Assembly (NCBI GenBank): GCA_041753515.1 | Contig: JBGSUE010000011.1 | Coordinates: 1-42,342 of the forward strand | Reading direction: 5' to 3' | DNA from: JBGSUE01 sp041753515 | GTDB taxonomy: Bacteria; Patescibacteriota; Microgenomatia; UBA10105; UBA927 | Length of the DNA: 42,342 nt | Part shown: positions 1 to 8,532 of the stretch, in pieces | Position numbering within the stretch: the stretch's first letter is position 1 | How the letters are laid out: the number at the start of each line of letters is the position of its first letter | Notes under the pieces: model-generated | Databases searched by the model: none | What the model saw: the letters and a program-made list of their open reading frames with translations, nothing else | What the model was told of the DNA's origin: nothing | Position numbers and translations under genes: made by a program

Positions 1-1154
1 TCCACCTCCGTGGCAGCTCCGACGTTGATGACGGCAACTCCTCCGGTCAGTTTTGCAAGCCGCTCCTGCAGTTTCTCCCGGTCAAAGTCGCTGGTCGTTT
101 CATCAATCTCACGCCTCAGCTGTGCCACACGGGCACTCAGCGCCTGAGATGATCCACGGCCGCCGATGATCCGGCAGTTTTCCTTGTCCGCCCACACTTT
201 ATCCGCACGTCCGCAGTCCTCCACCGTCACGTTTTCAAACTTGCGTCCCGTATCCTCGGAAATGACGGTTGCGCCAGTCAGGGTTGCAATATCCTCAAGC
301 ATCGCTTTCCTGCGGTCGCCAAACCCGGGAGCTTTGACTGCCAGTACGTTGAATGTGCCCTTCAGACGGTTTACAACGAGTGTCGCCAGAGCCTCCCCTT
401 CGATATCATCGGCAATGATCACCAAATTTTTAGATACTTTGATGAATTTTTCCAAGAAAGGCAGCATGTCCGAAATCGATGAGATCTTCTTGTCCGTAAC
501 CAGGATATACGGATCGGAAATTTCCGCCTCCATCTTGTCCGGATTGGTGACAAAGTATGATGACGCGTATCCTTTATCAAACTCCATCCCTTCTTTATAC
601 TCAATCTCCATCGTAAGACCTTTGCCCTCTTCAACCGTCACGACGCCGTCTTTGCCGACCTTATGAAGTGCTTCGGCAATGAGCGACCCGATCTTTTCAT
701 CCTGGGCGCTGATGGTTGCAACTTTGGCAACATCCGCGTCCTTGATGGTTTTTTTCATCTTTTTAATTTCATCAACCACTGCAACCACAGCCTTCTCCAT
801 TCCCACCTTCATGATCATTGGATTAGCGCCGGCTGTCACATTCTTGAAGCCGTTATTGACAATGGACTGAGTCAAGAGGGTCGCGGTTGTCGTCCCATCT
901 CCTGCCACATCATTCGTCTTGGATGCTGCTTCCTTCACGAGCTGTGCACCCATGTTTTCAAACGCATCTTCAAGTTCAATTTCTTTGGCAACGGATACAC
1001 CATCGTGGATCACGTTGGGAGCTCCCCACTTTTTGTCAATTGCCACGTTTCGTCCTTTCGGACCTAAAGTCGTGACGACTGCTTTTGCCAGAATATTGAC
1101 GCCTTTAACCAGTGATTGCCGGGCGTCTTCGGAAAATTTAATCTGTTTAGCCAT
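1..1154 (-). CDS. groEL: Chaperonin GroEL (Hsp60), C-terminus outside window
   Basis: ATP-dependent cytosolic folding chamber that works with GroES. About 384 residues are visible, starting MAKQIKFSEDARQ and reading through the family hallmarks TLGPKGRNV, the ATP-binding GDGTTTAT segment near residue 87, and the apical-domain stretch KAPGFGDRRKAML. The frame is open to the left edge, so the last third is missing. The start at 1154 is preceded by a strong AAGGAGG ribosome site. It lies 21 bases after groES on the same strand, the usual groESL operon order. Identity is certain; the C-terminal tail cannot be judged. Confidence 0.97.
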   Translation of the reverse strand, partial: MAKQIKFSEDARQSLVKGVNILAKAVVTTLGPKGRNVAIDKKWGAPNVIHDGVSVAKEIELEDAFENMGAQLVKEAASKTNDVAGDGTTTATLLTQSIVNNGFKNVTAGANPMIMKVGMEKAVVAVVDEIKKMKKTIKDADVAKVATISAQDEKIGSLIAEALHKVGKDGVVTVEEGKGLTMEIEYKEGMEFDKGYASSYFVTNPDKMEAEISDPYILVTDKKISSISDMLPFLEKFIKVSKNLVIIADDIEGEALATLVVNRLKGTFNVLAVKAPGFGDRRKAMLEDIATLTGATVISEDTGRKFENVTVEDCGRADKVWADKENCRIIGGRGSSQALSARVAQLRREIDETTSDFDREKLQERLAKLTGGVAVINVGAATEV

Positions 1155-1175
1155 ATAACCTCCTTTTTATAAAAA

Positions 1176-1472
1176 TTATTTAACAATTGCCAATATATCT
1201 TTCTGTTCCACGATCATCCAATCTTTTCCTTCTACTTTCACCTCATTCCCACCCCATTTCTTGTACATAACATGATCTCCTACGTGAACCTGCATCTTTA
1301 CAGTATTTCCTTTTTCATCCACCCCACCGGGGCCCACTGCCATGACTTCCCCCATCTGCGGTTTTTCTTTGGCGCTATCCGGCAAAATGATGCCGGCCGC
1401 CGTCTTTTCCTCACCATCAAGTGGCTTCACGAGGACGTTATCAAATAAAGGTTGTATGTGTACTTTTGCCAT
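1176..1472 (-). CDS. groES: Co-chaperonin GroES (Hsp10)
   Basis: Heptameric lid of the GroEL chamber. The 98 residues match family length. Seen are the N-terminal PLFDNVLVKPL strand, the mobile-loop region around TAAGIILPDSAKEKPQMGEV, the GPGGVDEKG turn and the HVGDHVMYKKWGGNEVKV strand typical of Cpn10. The start is supported by a GGAGG site about five bases upstream. First gene of the groESL operon. A CIRCE-like inverted repeat and AT-rich promoter lie just upstream, so heat-shock control by an HrcA-type repressor is plausible. Confidence 0.97.
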   Translation of the reverse strand: MAKVHIQPLFDNVLVKPLDGEEKTAAGIILPDSAKEKPQMGEVMAVGPGGVDEKGNTVKMQVHVGDHVMYKKWGGNEVKVEGKDWMIVEQKDILAIVK

Positions 1473-1528
1473 ACATCTCCCTCCTTTTAAAAAATAGATT
1501 ATTAATACAATACTTTTATATAATTTTT

Positions 1529-1550
1529 GGCACTCTTATTGAGTGACTGC
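1529..1550 (-). promoter_or_regulatory. Degenerate CIRCE-like operator upstream of groES
   Basis: On the minus strand the right half reads GAGTGCCAA, one base from the canonical CIRCE half GAGTGCTAA. The left half keeps only CACTC (arms 1531-1535 and 1541-1545). The spacer is 5 bases where CIRCE has 9. AT-rich -10-like sequence and a GGAGG site follow before groES at 1472. The element abuts the stop codon of the upstream gene. Confidence 0.5.
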
Positions 1551-2458
1551 TATTTTAACCGGAAAGAAAAAATGTTGTCAAGGGGTATATTATATTTCTT
1601 CAACCGAATCTCCAGTTCCCGCCGTACATACCCGGTATTATCGTGCGGGTGAAATGCTAATACGGTATCCGTCACTGTTTCACTCGTCCTGTGACGCCTC
1701 ATGTACAATACCTGAACCATTTTTGCGAACGGTTCCAATAAACGCAAAAAAAATATTAAAAAATCAGTGTTTTGGGTTTTGGGTTTTGGGTTTTGGGTTT
1801 TTATCTTCTCTTCCCACGCATTCGGCAAAAAATACCGTACCCATGCATTTGCCCGTAAAAAATTGTTATATATTGTATTCCTTTGCCATAACGGTTTCAT
1901 CTGCATCACCTCATGTGCGATATACAGATTTTGCATGTCCGGAACGATATGCATACCTGACTGTGTGACAAACATATTCAAACAGATACGATCCCCAACT
2001 TTAAGATCCCCAAACCGCCGCCTATTGGATACCAATTCCGTTAAGAGAATGATACACACCCGTGAAATCCAAAGCGTTCCGTCAGATACAATAAAAAATA
2101 AATCAATATCATCATTGGATCCGGCGTTACCGATTGCGAGACTTCCGGATATCCCCACAAACTGTACACTCGGAATACAAGCATACCATTTAGCTACTCG
2201 TACAGCATTTCTGTATTTCTCCTCTGATTCCTTTTCATAATTCCTGCGGCGTTGTGCAAACTTCGAGTGATCCGGCAAAACATACCATGTATTCTTTGAC
2301 GTCCGTCCGGACATTTTTCCCAGCATTCTGTCCGTCTCAGCGTGAGAGGTGCGACGTCTCACCATCCGCTGCCAAATCTCACCGGCGGAAAGCGGATAAC
2401 AAAAAATATCAGCATACGCGACAGTAGTAATAATTGCCTGTCCAATAGTCGGGATCAT
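1550..2458 (-). CDS. Nucleotidyltransferase-fold protein (Pol beta-like superfamily)
   Basis: 302 residues. GSLAIGNAGSNDDIDLFF at about residues 105-122 fits the nucleotidyltransferase signature GS-x(n)-DxD, with D117 and D119 as candidate metal ligands. An N-terminal helical part (residues 1-60) resembles a winged-helix region. Substrate is unknown; relatives include minimal nucleotidyltransferases and aminoglycoside-type transferases. It follows the solute-binding protein gene by six bases and its stop touches the groES operator. Residues about 220-230 (KTQNPKPKTQN) are encoded by a tandem TTTTGGG repeat and look like an inserted linker. Confidence 0.7.
   Translation of the reverse strand: MIPTIGQAIITTVAYADIFCYPLSAGEIWQRMVRRRTSHAETDRMLGKMSGRTSKNTWYVLPDHSKFAQRRRNYEKESEEKYRNAVRVAKWYACIPSVQFVGISGSLAIGNAGSNDDIDLFFIVSDGTLWISRVCIILLTELVSNRRRFGDLKVGDRICLNMFVTQSGMHIVPDMQNLYIAHEVMQMKPLWQRNTIYNNFLRANAWVRYFLPNAWEEKIKTQNPKPKTQNTDFLIFFLRLLEPFAKMVQVLYMRRHRTSETVTDTVLAFHPHDNTGYVRRELEIRLKKYNIPLDNIFSFRLK
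1770..1802. repeat. Tandem heptamer repeat TTTTGGG inside a coding sequence
   Basis: Over four consecutive copies of TTTTGGG on the plus strand, read in-frame on the minus strand as an Asn/Lys/Pro/Gln-rich linker in the nucleotidyltransferase-fold protein. A related, less regular tract occurs in yidC at 29151-29185. Confidence 0.9.
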
Positions 2459-2464
2459 GACACC

Positions 2465-3964
2465 TTACGGCTGGGCAGAGGCAGAAACCAGTCCATACCG
2501 GGATAATATCTGGCTGAACCCTTTTGAGGCTGTTGAGAGTGCCTGTGTTGCCGAAGAACCCGAATTGACCGAATTGACCGCATCTTCAAGATATTTAATC
2601 ATCTGATCGTTCAGGCCATTATCGTGCGTATAGGAAGCCAATGGGAAAGATTGGGCGCTTGGCGCTGACTGCACGTATGCTTCCACATACCGGTCTCCGG
2701 CTAAAAAACTCGCCATATCGAGTCGTGAATACGGTTCGCCAAAAAGCCGCGTCTGGGACGCATTTGTATATAATTTTTGCATACTTTCACGGCTTGTTAA
2801 AAATGACAAAAACTTCCAAGCGGCATCTTTATTCCTGCTTTTTGCAGATACTCCTTCAACCCAATAAGACGCCCAGTTGACGGTATTTCCCGGAAGCTGG
2901 GGAATAGGCGCAATCCGAAAATTGACCGAAGGGTTAATCTGTTTAATATCAAAAACCCTCCATGATGGGGAGAGAATCATCGCAACCCTGCCATTTGCAA
3001 ATGCAGTAATGGAATTATCCAGATTTGAGTTCCAGGTATACGCCGGATCTCCCGGATCAGCAAATTTCCGGAAAAAAAGCAGGGCTTCTTCCGATTCCTT
3101 GCCAGTCGGGTTGGTAAGCTTGGCTCCATTTTGCATCATCATGGTTGCCAGGATATCACTCCAATGTTCCACATTGGATGTGGTACCCAATGCGATAGCT
3201 GATGTCGTAATCATCTCATCATTTTTCACTGTCAGCCGGGGAACGAGCGACAATACATCCTCCCAGGTTACCGGTGGGGAGGCACCTGCTGCGGCAAAAA
3301 CGTCCTCATTAATATACAAGCCTAATCCGTCAACCATGAGGGGAATGCCAAATATATTCGTCCCGGCAACAAGATCATTCTGGGCAACGGGATAATATGC
3401 TGAGGCAAACGTCTGCGGACTCATGACATCGGCAGGGACAAGCGCTAAATCGCTTCGAAGCATTGCTACCCATGTATTATGAAATCTGAATACATCCGGA
3501 CCATCCCCGCGCTCGATGGATGCGGACAACCTCTCACGGTATTGTTTGTGCGATTGTTTCACATATGTTACGGTAATCCCGGGATTCTGCGCTTCAAACT
3601 CTGCTATAAGCGGTGTGATAATACCGTCGGTTTCCCACAGCCCCCAATAGGTAATAGACCCGCCCCCTGATCCTGCCGATCCCCCTGATCCGTTGGAGAG
3701 AAAATTTGTTACAGCCCAATACCCGCCACCGATAATAAGTCCTAAAAAAAGAAGGAGGAATAAAATTTTCACTATCCATCCTCCGGACCGTTGTGGAGGC
3801 GGATAATTTCCTTCACTTACCCCCCCAGTCTGGTTGTCGTTCCCGGCGGGCACCACAATTGTTTCGGGTACGGGAACAGACGGTGCTTCGATTGGCGGGT
3901 TGGCCGGAGCCGGCTGACTGTCTGCCTGCGGTGTTTCCGGATTTTGTGACGGCGGCTGCATCAT
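2465..3964 (-). CDS. Membrane-anchored extracellular solute-binding protein (ABC family 1 type)
   Basis: 499 residues from the ATG at 3964, preferred over an upstream TTG because a -10 hexamer sits exactly six bases before it. Residues 1-60 are Pro-rich and probably cytoplasmic, about 63-85 form one transmembrane helix (IVKILFLLLFLGLIIGG), then a Gly/Ser linker. The rest resembles sugar-type solute-binding proteins: ITYWGLWE start, YRERLSASIERGDGPDVFRF, NGRVAMILSPSW and a late KDAAWKFLSFLTS segment. Anchoring is by an uncleaved helix, not a lipobox Cys. No ABC permease or ATPase for sugar uptake lies nearby, so transport partner and ligand are unknown. Confidence 0.85.
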   Translation of the reverse strand: MMQPPSQNPETPQADSQPAPANPPIEAPSVPVPETIVVPAGNDNQTGGVSEGNYPPPQRSGGWIVKILFLLLFLGLIIGGGYWAVTNFLSNGSGGSAGSGGGSITYWGLWETDGIITPLIAEFEAQNPGITVTYVKQSHKQYRERLSASIERGDGPDVFRFHNTWVAMLRSDLALVPADVMSPQTFASAYYPVAQNDLVAGTNIFGIPLMVDGLGLYINEDVFAAAGASPPVTWEDVLSLVPRLTVKNDEMITTSAIALGTTSNVEHWSDILATMMMQNGAKLTNPTGKESEEALLFFRKFADPGDPAYTWNSNLDNSITAFANGRVAMILSPSWRVFDIKQINPSVNFRIAPIPQLPGNTVNWASYWVEGVSAKSRNKDAAWKFLSFLTSRESMQKLYTNASQTRLFGEPYSRLDMASFLAGDRYVEAYVQSAPSAQSFPLASYTHDNGLNDQMIKYLEDAVNSVNSGSSATQALSTASKGFSQILSRYGLVSASAQP

Positions 3965-3970
3965 GATTCT

Positions 3971-4000
3971 ATCATACCTTTTCCTCTCTATTCTTTGCAA
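3971..4000 (-). promoter_or_regulatory. Predicted leaderless promoter of the solute-binding protein gene
   Basis: TTGCAA (4000-3995), 18-base spacer, TATGAT (3976-3971), then six bases to the ATG at 3964. Transcription should start at or next to the start codon. It lies back to back with the divergent promoter at 4012-4040. Confidence 0.55.
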
Positions 4001-4011
4001 CAGACATGATA

Positions 4012-4040
4012 CTTACAGAACAGAAATTTCATGATATAGT
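4012..4040 (+). promoter_or_regulatory. Predicted promoter of the VanW-domain gene
   Basis: CTTACA (4012-4017), 17-base spacer, TATAGT (4035-4040) with the extended TGA just before it. The TTG start lies eight bases downstream, so little or no leader is expected. Confidence 0.5.
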
Positions 4041-4048
4041 AGTGAACA

Positions 4049-5464
4049 TTGAAACCAAAACAAAAACCCGCCGATACTCATAGACTGCCGATATTTGAAC
4101 GGTTTATTGTCCGTTTCCTCGCCTTGATTCTTCTTGGCATCATTCTCAGCTTATCCGGCATCATAAGTTTTGATACACGTTATAAAAATAAAATATATCC
4201 TAATGTATTTATCGGCTCTGTCTGGTTCGGCGGTAAAACGCAAACGGAGGTTGAATGGTACTGGAAAGAAAGAAATCGCGCATTTGAGCATACCCGTTTC
4301 GAATTTGTCTGGGGGGATATGGTGGCAACAGTTTCAGGAAAAGAACTTTCCATGGGGTATGATGCACAAAACGCTGCACTGACAGCATATGAGGTGGGCA
4401 GAAGCGGCATCATTCTCAACGATCTGAAAACAAAATTCCTCATGAAAACTGTTGATATTTCTCCCGCATTCTTTTACAAAACCGATCTTGTCGACCAAAC
4501 CCTGTCCAATTTTCAATCCGTTATCGATACAGCGCCGGTTGAAGGATTATTTACATACGAAAACGGTAAAGTCACTGCATTCAAACAATCAAAAAACGGT
4601 CAGGAAGTTGATATGGCTCTTGCAAAAAAACTCTTTGCCGACGCCGCGTATTCCCTGCCCGATTTTCCGATGGATAAAAAAATTATTGAAATTCCGGTTA
4701 CGAGTGTAGAGCCGACCATCAGCACAGATAATTCCAATGAATACGGAATACAAGATCACATTGGCACAGGATATTCTGAATTTCATGGTTCTATCCCGGG
4801 AAGAATCCATAATGTGGCGCTTGCGGCATCACGGTTTCATGGAGTACTTATTCCACCTGACTCAGAATTCTCATTCAACGAAACATTGGGGGATGTATCC
4901 GCCGCAACAGGCTACAAACCCGCATACATCATAAAAGACGGTCGGACCATCCTTGGCGATGGAGGAGGTGTCTGCCAGGTATCAACAACGTTGTTCAGGG
5001 CTGCCATGAACGCCGGACTTCCAATCTCAGAGCGTCATGCCCATTCGTACCGAGTCCACTACTACGAGGAGGCAGGATACAAAGCTGGAATTGATGCAAC
5101 CGTTTTTTCACCGTCCGTTGACTTGAAATTTGTCAATGACACGCCGGGATATATACTAATCCAGGCAATGACCGATACGGACACCCTATCCTTATCATTC
5201 GATTTTTACGGTCAGTCGGATGGAAGAACAAGCACCATAACCGATCATATTGTATCCGGTTCAATTGCCCCTCCCCCACCGTTGTACCAGGACGATCCGA
5301 CACTGCCGGAAGGCGTTGTCAAACAGGTCGATTGGGCTGCATGGGGAGCAAAAGCATCATTCAATTATTCAGTCATCAGAAATGGCCAGATAATCCATGA
5401 ACAGACATTTATTTCCAATTATCAGCCCTGGCGTGCAGTATATTTGAAAGGCACCAAAGTATAA
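4049..5464 (+). CDS. VanW family envelope protein
   Basis: 471 residues with a TTG start. An in-frame stop at 4043 excludes earlier starts, and the next Met is deep in the protein. One membrane anchor lies at about residues 24-44. Residues about 55-230 resemble the putative peptidoglycan-binding region found before VanW domains. The VanW domain follows from about 260: FSFNETLGDVSAATGYKPA, GGGVCQVSTTLFRAA and ERHAHSYRVHYY are its hallmarks. The conserved GGGVCQVST core is intact. Likely acts outside the membrane on the cell wall; exact activity of VanW proteins is unknown. First gene of a plus-strand run with two bases to the next gene. Confidence 0.88.
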   Translation: MKPKQKPADTHRLPIFERFIVRFLALILLGIILSLSGIISFDTRYKNKIYPNVFIGSVWFGGKTQTEVEWYWKERNRAFEHTRFEFVWGDMVATVSGKELSMGYDAQNAALTAYEVGRSGIILNDLKTKFLMKTVDISPAFFYKTDLVDQTLSNFQSVIDTAPVEGLFTYENGKVTAFKQSKNGQEVDMALAKKLFADAAYSLPDFPMDKKIIEIPVTSVEPTISTDNSNEYGIQDHIGTGYSEFHGSIPGRIHNVALAASRFHGVLIPPDSEFSFNETLGDVSAATGYKPAYIIKDGRTILGDGGGVCQVSTTLFRAAMNAGLPISERHAHSYRVHYYEEAGYKAGIDATVFSPSVDLKFVNDTPGYILIQAMTDTDTLSLSFDFYGQSDGRTSTITDHIVSGSIAPPPPLYQDDPTLPEGVVKQVDWAAWGAKASFNYSVIRNGQIIHEQTFISNYQPWRAVYLKGTKV

Positions 5465-5465
5465 T

Positions 5466-5921
5466 ATGTCCAAATTTGACAAATCAGTCCAATTAGTCAA
5501 TAAACCGAAAATAGTGTTAGTCGGAGGATGTTTTGATGTCATCCACTACGGCCATGTATCGTTTCTGACGGCAGCAAAAAAACTGGGCGACGAATTAGTC
5601 GTAGCACTTGAATCGGATGAAAACGTGACCCGCATGAAAGGTCCTATGCGCCCGATTCATACGCAGGATCAGCGAAAGGCTATGCTTGAAGCATTGGGCG
5701 TAGTAGACCGTGTCATTCAGCTTCCTCCCTTGCGCTCTGACCGGGAGTATTATGAAATGATCAAAAAAGTGAATCCGGATATTATTGCCCTGACGGAAGG
5801 CGATCCCATCTTAGAGAAGAAATTTGAACAAGCCCGGCTCATCGATGCCAAAGCAATCGTCATCCCGAAAATTACTACTCCATCAACCAGCCAGCTGTCC
5901 AAACTCATAGGTCTTGAGTAG
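5466..5921 (+). CDS. Cytidylyltransferase-like nucleotidyltransferase (HxGH family)
   Basis: 151 residues. GGCFDVIHYGH (about 20-30) carries the HxGH signature with H27 and H30, followed by AKKLGDELVVAL, and TPSTSQL near the C-terminus corresponds to the second nucleotide-binding motif. The fold transfers CMP or AMP from a nucleotide to a phosphorylated small molecule. Close relatives include glycerol-3-phosphate cytidylyltransferase, the RfaE2/HldE transferase domain and archaeal FAD synthetase; the sequence alone does not decide between them. Its phosphatase and acyltransferase neighbours favour an envelope or lipid head-group role, which is inference. Confidence 0.8.
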   Translation: MSKFDKSVQLVNKPKIVLVGGCFDVIHYGHVSFLTAAKKLGDELVVALESDENVTRMKGPMRPIHTQDQRKAMLEALGVVDRVIQLPPLRSDREYYEMIKKVNPDIIALTEGDPILEKKFEQARLIDAKAIVIPKITTPSTSQLSKLIGLE

Positions 5922-5924
5922 CAT

Positions 5925-6548
5925 ATGACGACGATGTATCTCATGCGACACGCACAGACGCTATCCAACACCACCGGCATTATTCAGGGACATTCGGATT
6001 CGCATCTTACTTCACATGGTGAAAAACAGGTGATTGCACAGGCAAAAAATCTGAAACATATTCATTTTGATGCAATATTCTCTTCAGACCTTCTGCGCGC
6101 ACGACGGACTGCAGAGATTATCGCGCTGGAGAAAAAAATTGCCGTTAAAACCACGCAAATCATCCGTGAACGGCACTATGGTGTGTACGAAAACAGGCAT
6201 ATCGATGAGTATATGAAAAAATTCCAACCGGTTCTTGCCCAGTTTAAAAAAATCACGTATGACAAACTCAAACATCTGTCGATTGATCCAACTGTCGAAA
6301 CCATCGACCACGCTGTTTCGCGTCTCATAACATTTATGCGTGAAGTGGCTGTTGGGTGTCCTGACAAAACCGTACTCATCGTCTCCCATGGTACTCTCAT
6401 CCGGTATTTTTTGATCCACATCGGATATGGGACTCTCGATACGCTTCCCATCCACTCCATTACTAATACCGGATACGCCATCATAGAGACCAACGGCACT
6501 GAATTTGCCGTCAATGCCATTCACGGCATCAACAAACTTCCGGATTAA
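5925..6548 (+). CDS. Histidine phosphatase family protein (phosphoglycerate mutase-like)
   Basis: 207 residues. MRHAQTLSN at residues 7-15 gives the RHG-type motif with the phosphate-accepting His9. R58-R61 in SSDLLRARRTAE, the acidic E82 in RERHYG and the second catalytic His155 in IVSHGTLIR complete the active site. It probably dephosphorylates a small molecule; family members range from phosphoglycerate mutases to cobalamin-pathway phosphatases. It sits three bases after the cytidylyltransferase gene and six before the acyltransferase gene, so all three are probably co-transcribed. Confidence 0.87.
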   Translation: MTTMYLMRHAQTLSNTTGIIQGHSDSHLTSHGEKQVIAQAKNLKHIHFDAIFSSDLLRARRTAEIIALEKKIAVKTTQIIRERHYGVYENRHIDEYMKKFQPVLAQFKKITYDKLKHLSIDPTVETIDHAVSRLITFMREVAVGCPDKTVLIVSHGTLIRYFLIHIGYGTLDTLPIHSITNTGYAIIETNGTEFAVNAIHGINKLPD

Positions 6549-6554
6549 ACGGCT

Positions 6555-7355
6555 ATGGATACAAATACTTTATTCGTCGGGTATATCAACCGAATTCCCG
6601 TGCTGAAAAATTTTCTCACAGTATATATTCAGGAATCTATATCATCAGGACCAATACGTTCTGCACAAACACTCGCTCAACAATATCATGTTGCGCTTAA
6701 CACACACATTCCGGACGCATCGAAACGAATTCTTACCAAAAATCCTTGTATAGTGGTTTTTAACCATCCCTATGAAATTGAAACCTTTATATCAGCAGCC
6801 TCACTCCCCTCACGCCGAGACATGAGAATGGTGGCAACCGCCAGCATCCTGGAAATTATCCCCTCTTTTCATTCAATAATCGTGCCGGTCTGGATTGATC
6901 ATCATGCACAAGCCGAAAAAGTTCACAAACTCTCCGGTCGTATCGCAAAAATATTATCTCTCCGTCCGAAGGTTGCCGCACACGTTGCACACAAACGAAA
7001 CGTCCAAAGCATAAGGAATGCGGCAAAATTTGTTGATTCAGGCGGCATGATTATGCTTGCACCGGAAGGATATCGAGGAAAACATGGTGTGTGGTTTTCC
7101 GGCATCGGACATCTTCTGACCCAAATCAAAAACCAAAATCGATGCTATTATGTTTCCTGCCACATCCGCGGCACGTCAAACTGGGACTGGTTCAGAGTAA
7201 TCCCAATTGTGAACAGACTTTTTCCGCCTATTCATATATATTTTTCTGAACCCCAAAATATACGTGAGGTTGTTAAAAAAAGTCAAAACCCAAAAATTCT
7301 GGCTAAAATACTCGAAGCAGAATACCGGGACTGGTCGTCAGTTCTCATCAGGTGA
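6555..7355 (+). CDS. LPLAT/PlsC-like acyltransferase domain protein
   Basis: 266 residues. VVFNHPYEIETF around 67-78 resembles acyltransferase block I (NHxxxxD), with His71 but Glu76 where Asp is usual. MLAPEGYRGK at about 167-176 resembles block III (PEG). Together these suggest acyl transfer to a glycerolipid or similar acceptor at the membrane. The changed acidic residue and divergent flanks make the exact reaction uncertain, and the protein could be a pseudo-enzyme. Adjacent cytidylyltransferase and phosphatase genes fit a small lipid or polyol pathway. Confidence 0.65.
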   Translation: MDTNTLFVGYINRIPVLKNFLTVYIQESISSGPIRSAQTLAQQYHVALNTHIPDASKRILTKNPCIVVFNHPYEIETFISAASLPSRRDMRMVATASILEIIPSFHSIIVPVWIDHHAQAEKVHKLSGRIAKILSLRPKVAAHVAHKRNVQSIRNAAKFVDSGGMIMLAPEGYRGKHGVWFSGIGHLLTQIKNQNRCYYVSCHIRGTSNWDWFRVIPIVNRLFPPIHIYFSEPQNIREVVKKSQNPKILAKILEAEYRDWSSVLIR

Positions 7356-7368
7356 GAAAAAAAAGAAG

Positions 7369-7374
7369 TATAAT
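7369..7374 (+). promoter_or_regulatory. TATAAT six bases before the MFS start codon
   Basis: A consensus -10 hexamer six bases before the ATG at 7381, with no convincing -35. It predicts a leaderless transcript and supports 7381 over an earlier TTG/GTG-type start inside the acyltransferase gene. Confidence 0.45.
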
Positions 7375-7380
7375 AATCAA

Positions 7381-8532
7381 ATGGAACGCAATATCAGGCT
7401 GCTTGCTTATCATAACTTTTTCACGGATTTTGTCTTTTTCGCGCCGGTTGCCATCATCTATTTTGCCAAAGTAACGGGAAGTTATACTCTCGGTATGAGC
7501 ATTTTTTCTGCGGCATATGTTTCATCGGCTTTTTTTGAAGTACCGACCGGAATCATATCAGACAGAATTGGCAGGAAAAAAACTATCATTGCCGGATCGA
7601 TAGCTTCAATTCTCTGCATGACGTTTTATGCACTTGCACATTCCTGGATACTCCTTTTTATCGGCAGTCTTTTTCAGGGTGTGTCCCGAGCATTCTACAG
7701 CGGCAACAATGACGCACTCCTGCACGACACGCTTCGGAAGCTTCATAAAGATCACGAATACCATACGTATTTAGGGAAAACAAGCTCGTTGTTTCAGGTG
7801 GCGCTGGCACTTGCATCCGTATCCGGTAGTATACTTGCCGCTCTATCATTTCCTCTGGTCTTATGGATATCAGTATTGCCGCAGATTGCGGCATGTATTA
7901 TAGCACTGCAAATCCGGGAACCGGAAAAAGACAGTCCGTCAGAAACAACACTCCTGCGCCACACGTTTGGATCCGTTAAAAATATACGCAATAATACCAC
8001 ATTACTTTTCCTGTCCGCCGCATCAATTCTCCGGTTCTCACTAGGCGAATCCGCATATTTTCTGCGCTCTGCATTTGTCAATTCCCTTTGGCCTCTGTGG
8101 GCGGTTGGCATATCAAATACGCTGTCACATATATCAGGAGCACTGAGTTTCTATTTCAGCGGAAAAGCCATAAACAAATTTGGGCCGTTTAAAATTCTCA
8201 CTTTCGAAATAATTTCAAACAGAATTATCAATTTTACTGCATTACTTTTTCCGACAATTGCATCTCCGGCCCTCATGGGAGCTACGTCACTCACGTATGG
8301 AATGAGTTCTGTTGCGATAAACTCACTCCAGCAAAAGGAATTTACCCAATCGCAACGGGCTACTATGAGATCAATTATTTCTTTCATTGAAAATGTTGTT
8401 TTTGGAATTTGCTCGCTCCTGTTGGGATTCTTAGCAGACGCTACCAGTCCGGCCACAGCGCTTATCATCATTCAGGTACTATATTTCGTTCCGCTGTGGT
8501 TTTATCGGAAAGCTTTTACGTCTAAAACATGA
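7381..8532 (+). CDS. MFS transporter
   Basis: 383 residues starting MERNIRLLAY. About twelve hydrophobic segments are visible. Between helices 2 and 3 is the major-facilitator signature loop, seen here as GIISDRIGRKKTI, matching the family D-x-x-G-R-R/K motif. Likely a proton-coupled exporter or permease; substrate cannot be read from sequence. Its TGA overlaps the tsaD start in an ATGA, suggesting coupled translation. Confidence 0.85.
   Translation: MERNIRLLAYHNFFTDFVFFAPVAIIYFAKVTGSYTLGMSIFSAAYVSSAFFEVPTGIISDRIGRKKTIIAGSIASILCMTFYALAHSWILLFIGSLFQGVSRAFYSGNNDALLHDTLRKLHKDHEYHTYLGKTSSLFQVALALASVSGSILAALSFPLVLWISVLPQIAACIIALQIREPEKDSPSETTLLRHTFGSVKNIRNNTTLLFLSAASILRFSLGESAYFLRSAFVNSLWPLWAVGISNTLSHISGALSFYFSGKAINKFGPFKILTFEIISNRIINFTALLFPTIASPALMGATSLTYGMSSVAINSLQQKEFTQSQRATMRSIISFIENVVFGICSLLLGFLADATSPATALIIIQVLYFVPLWFYRKAFTSKT

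Noticed and set aside
1770..1802. CRISPR array or telomere
   Set aside because: Seven-base tandem units without spacers, inside an open coding frame.
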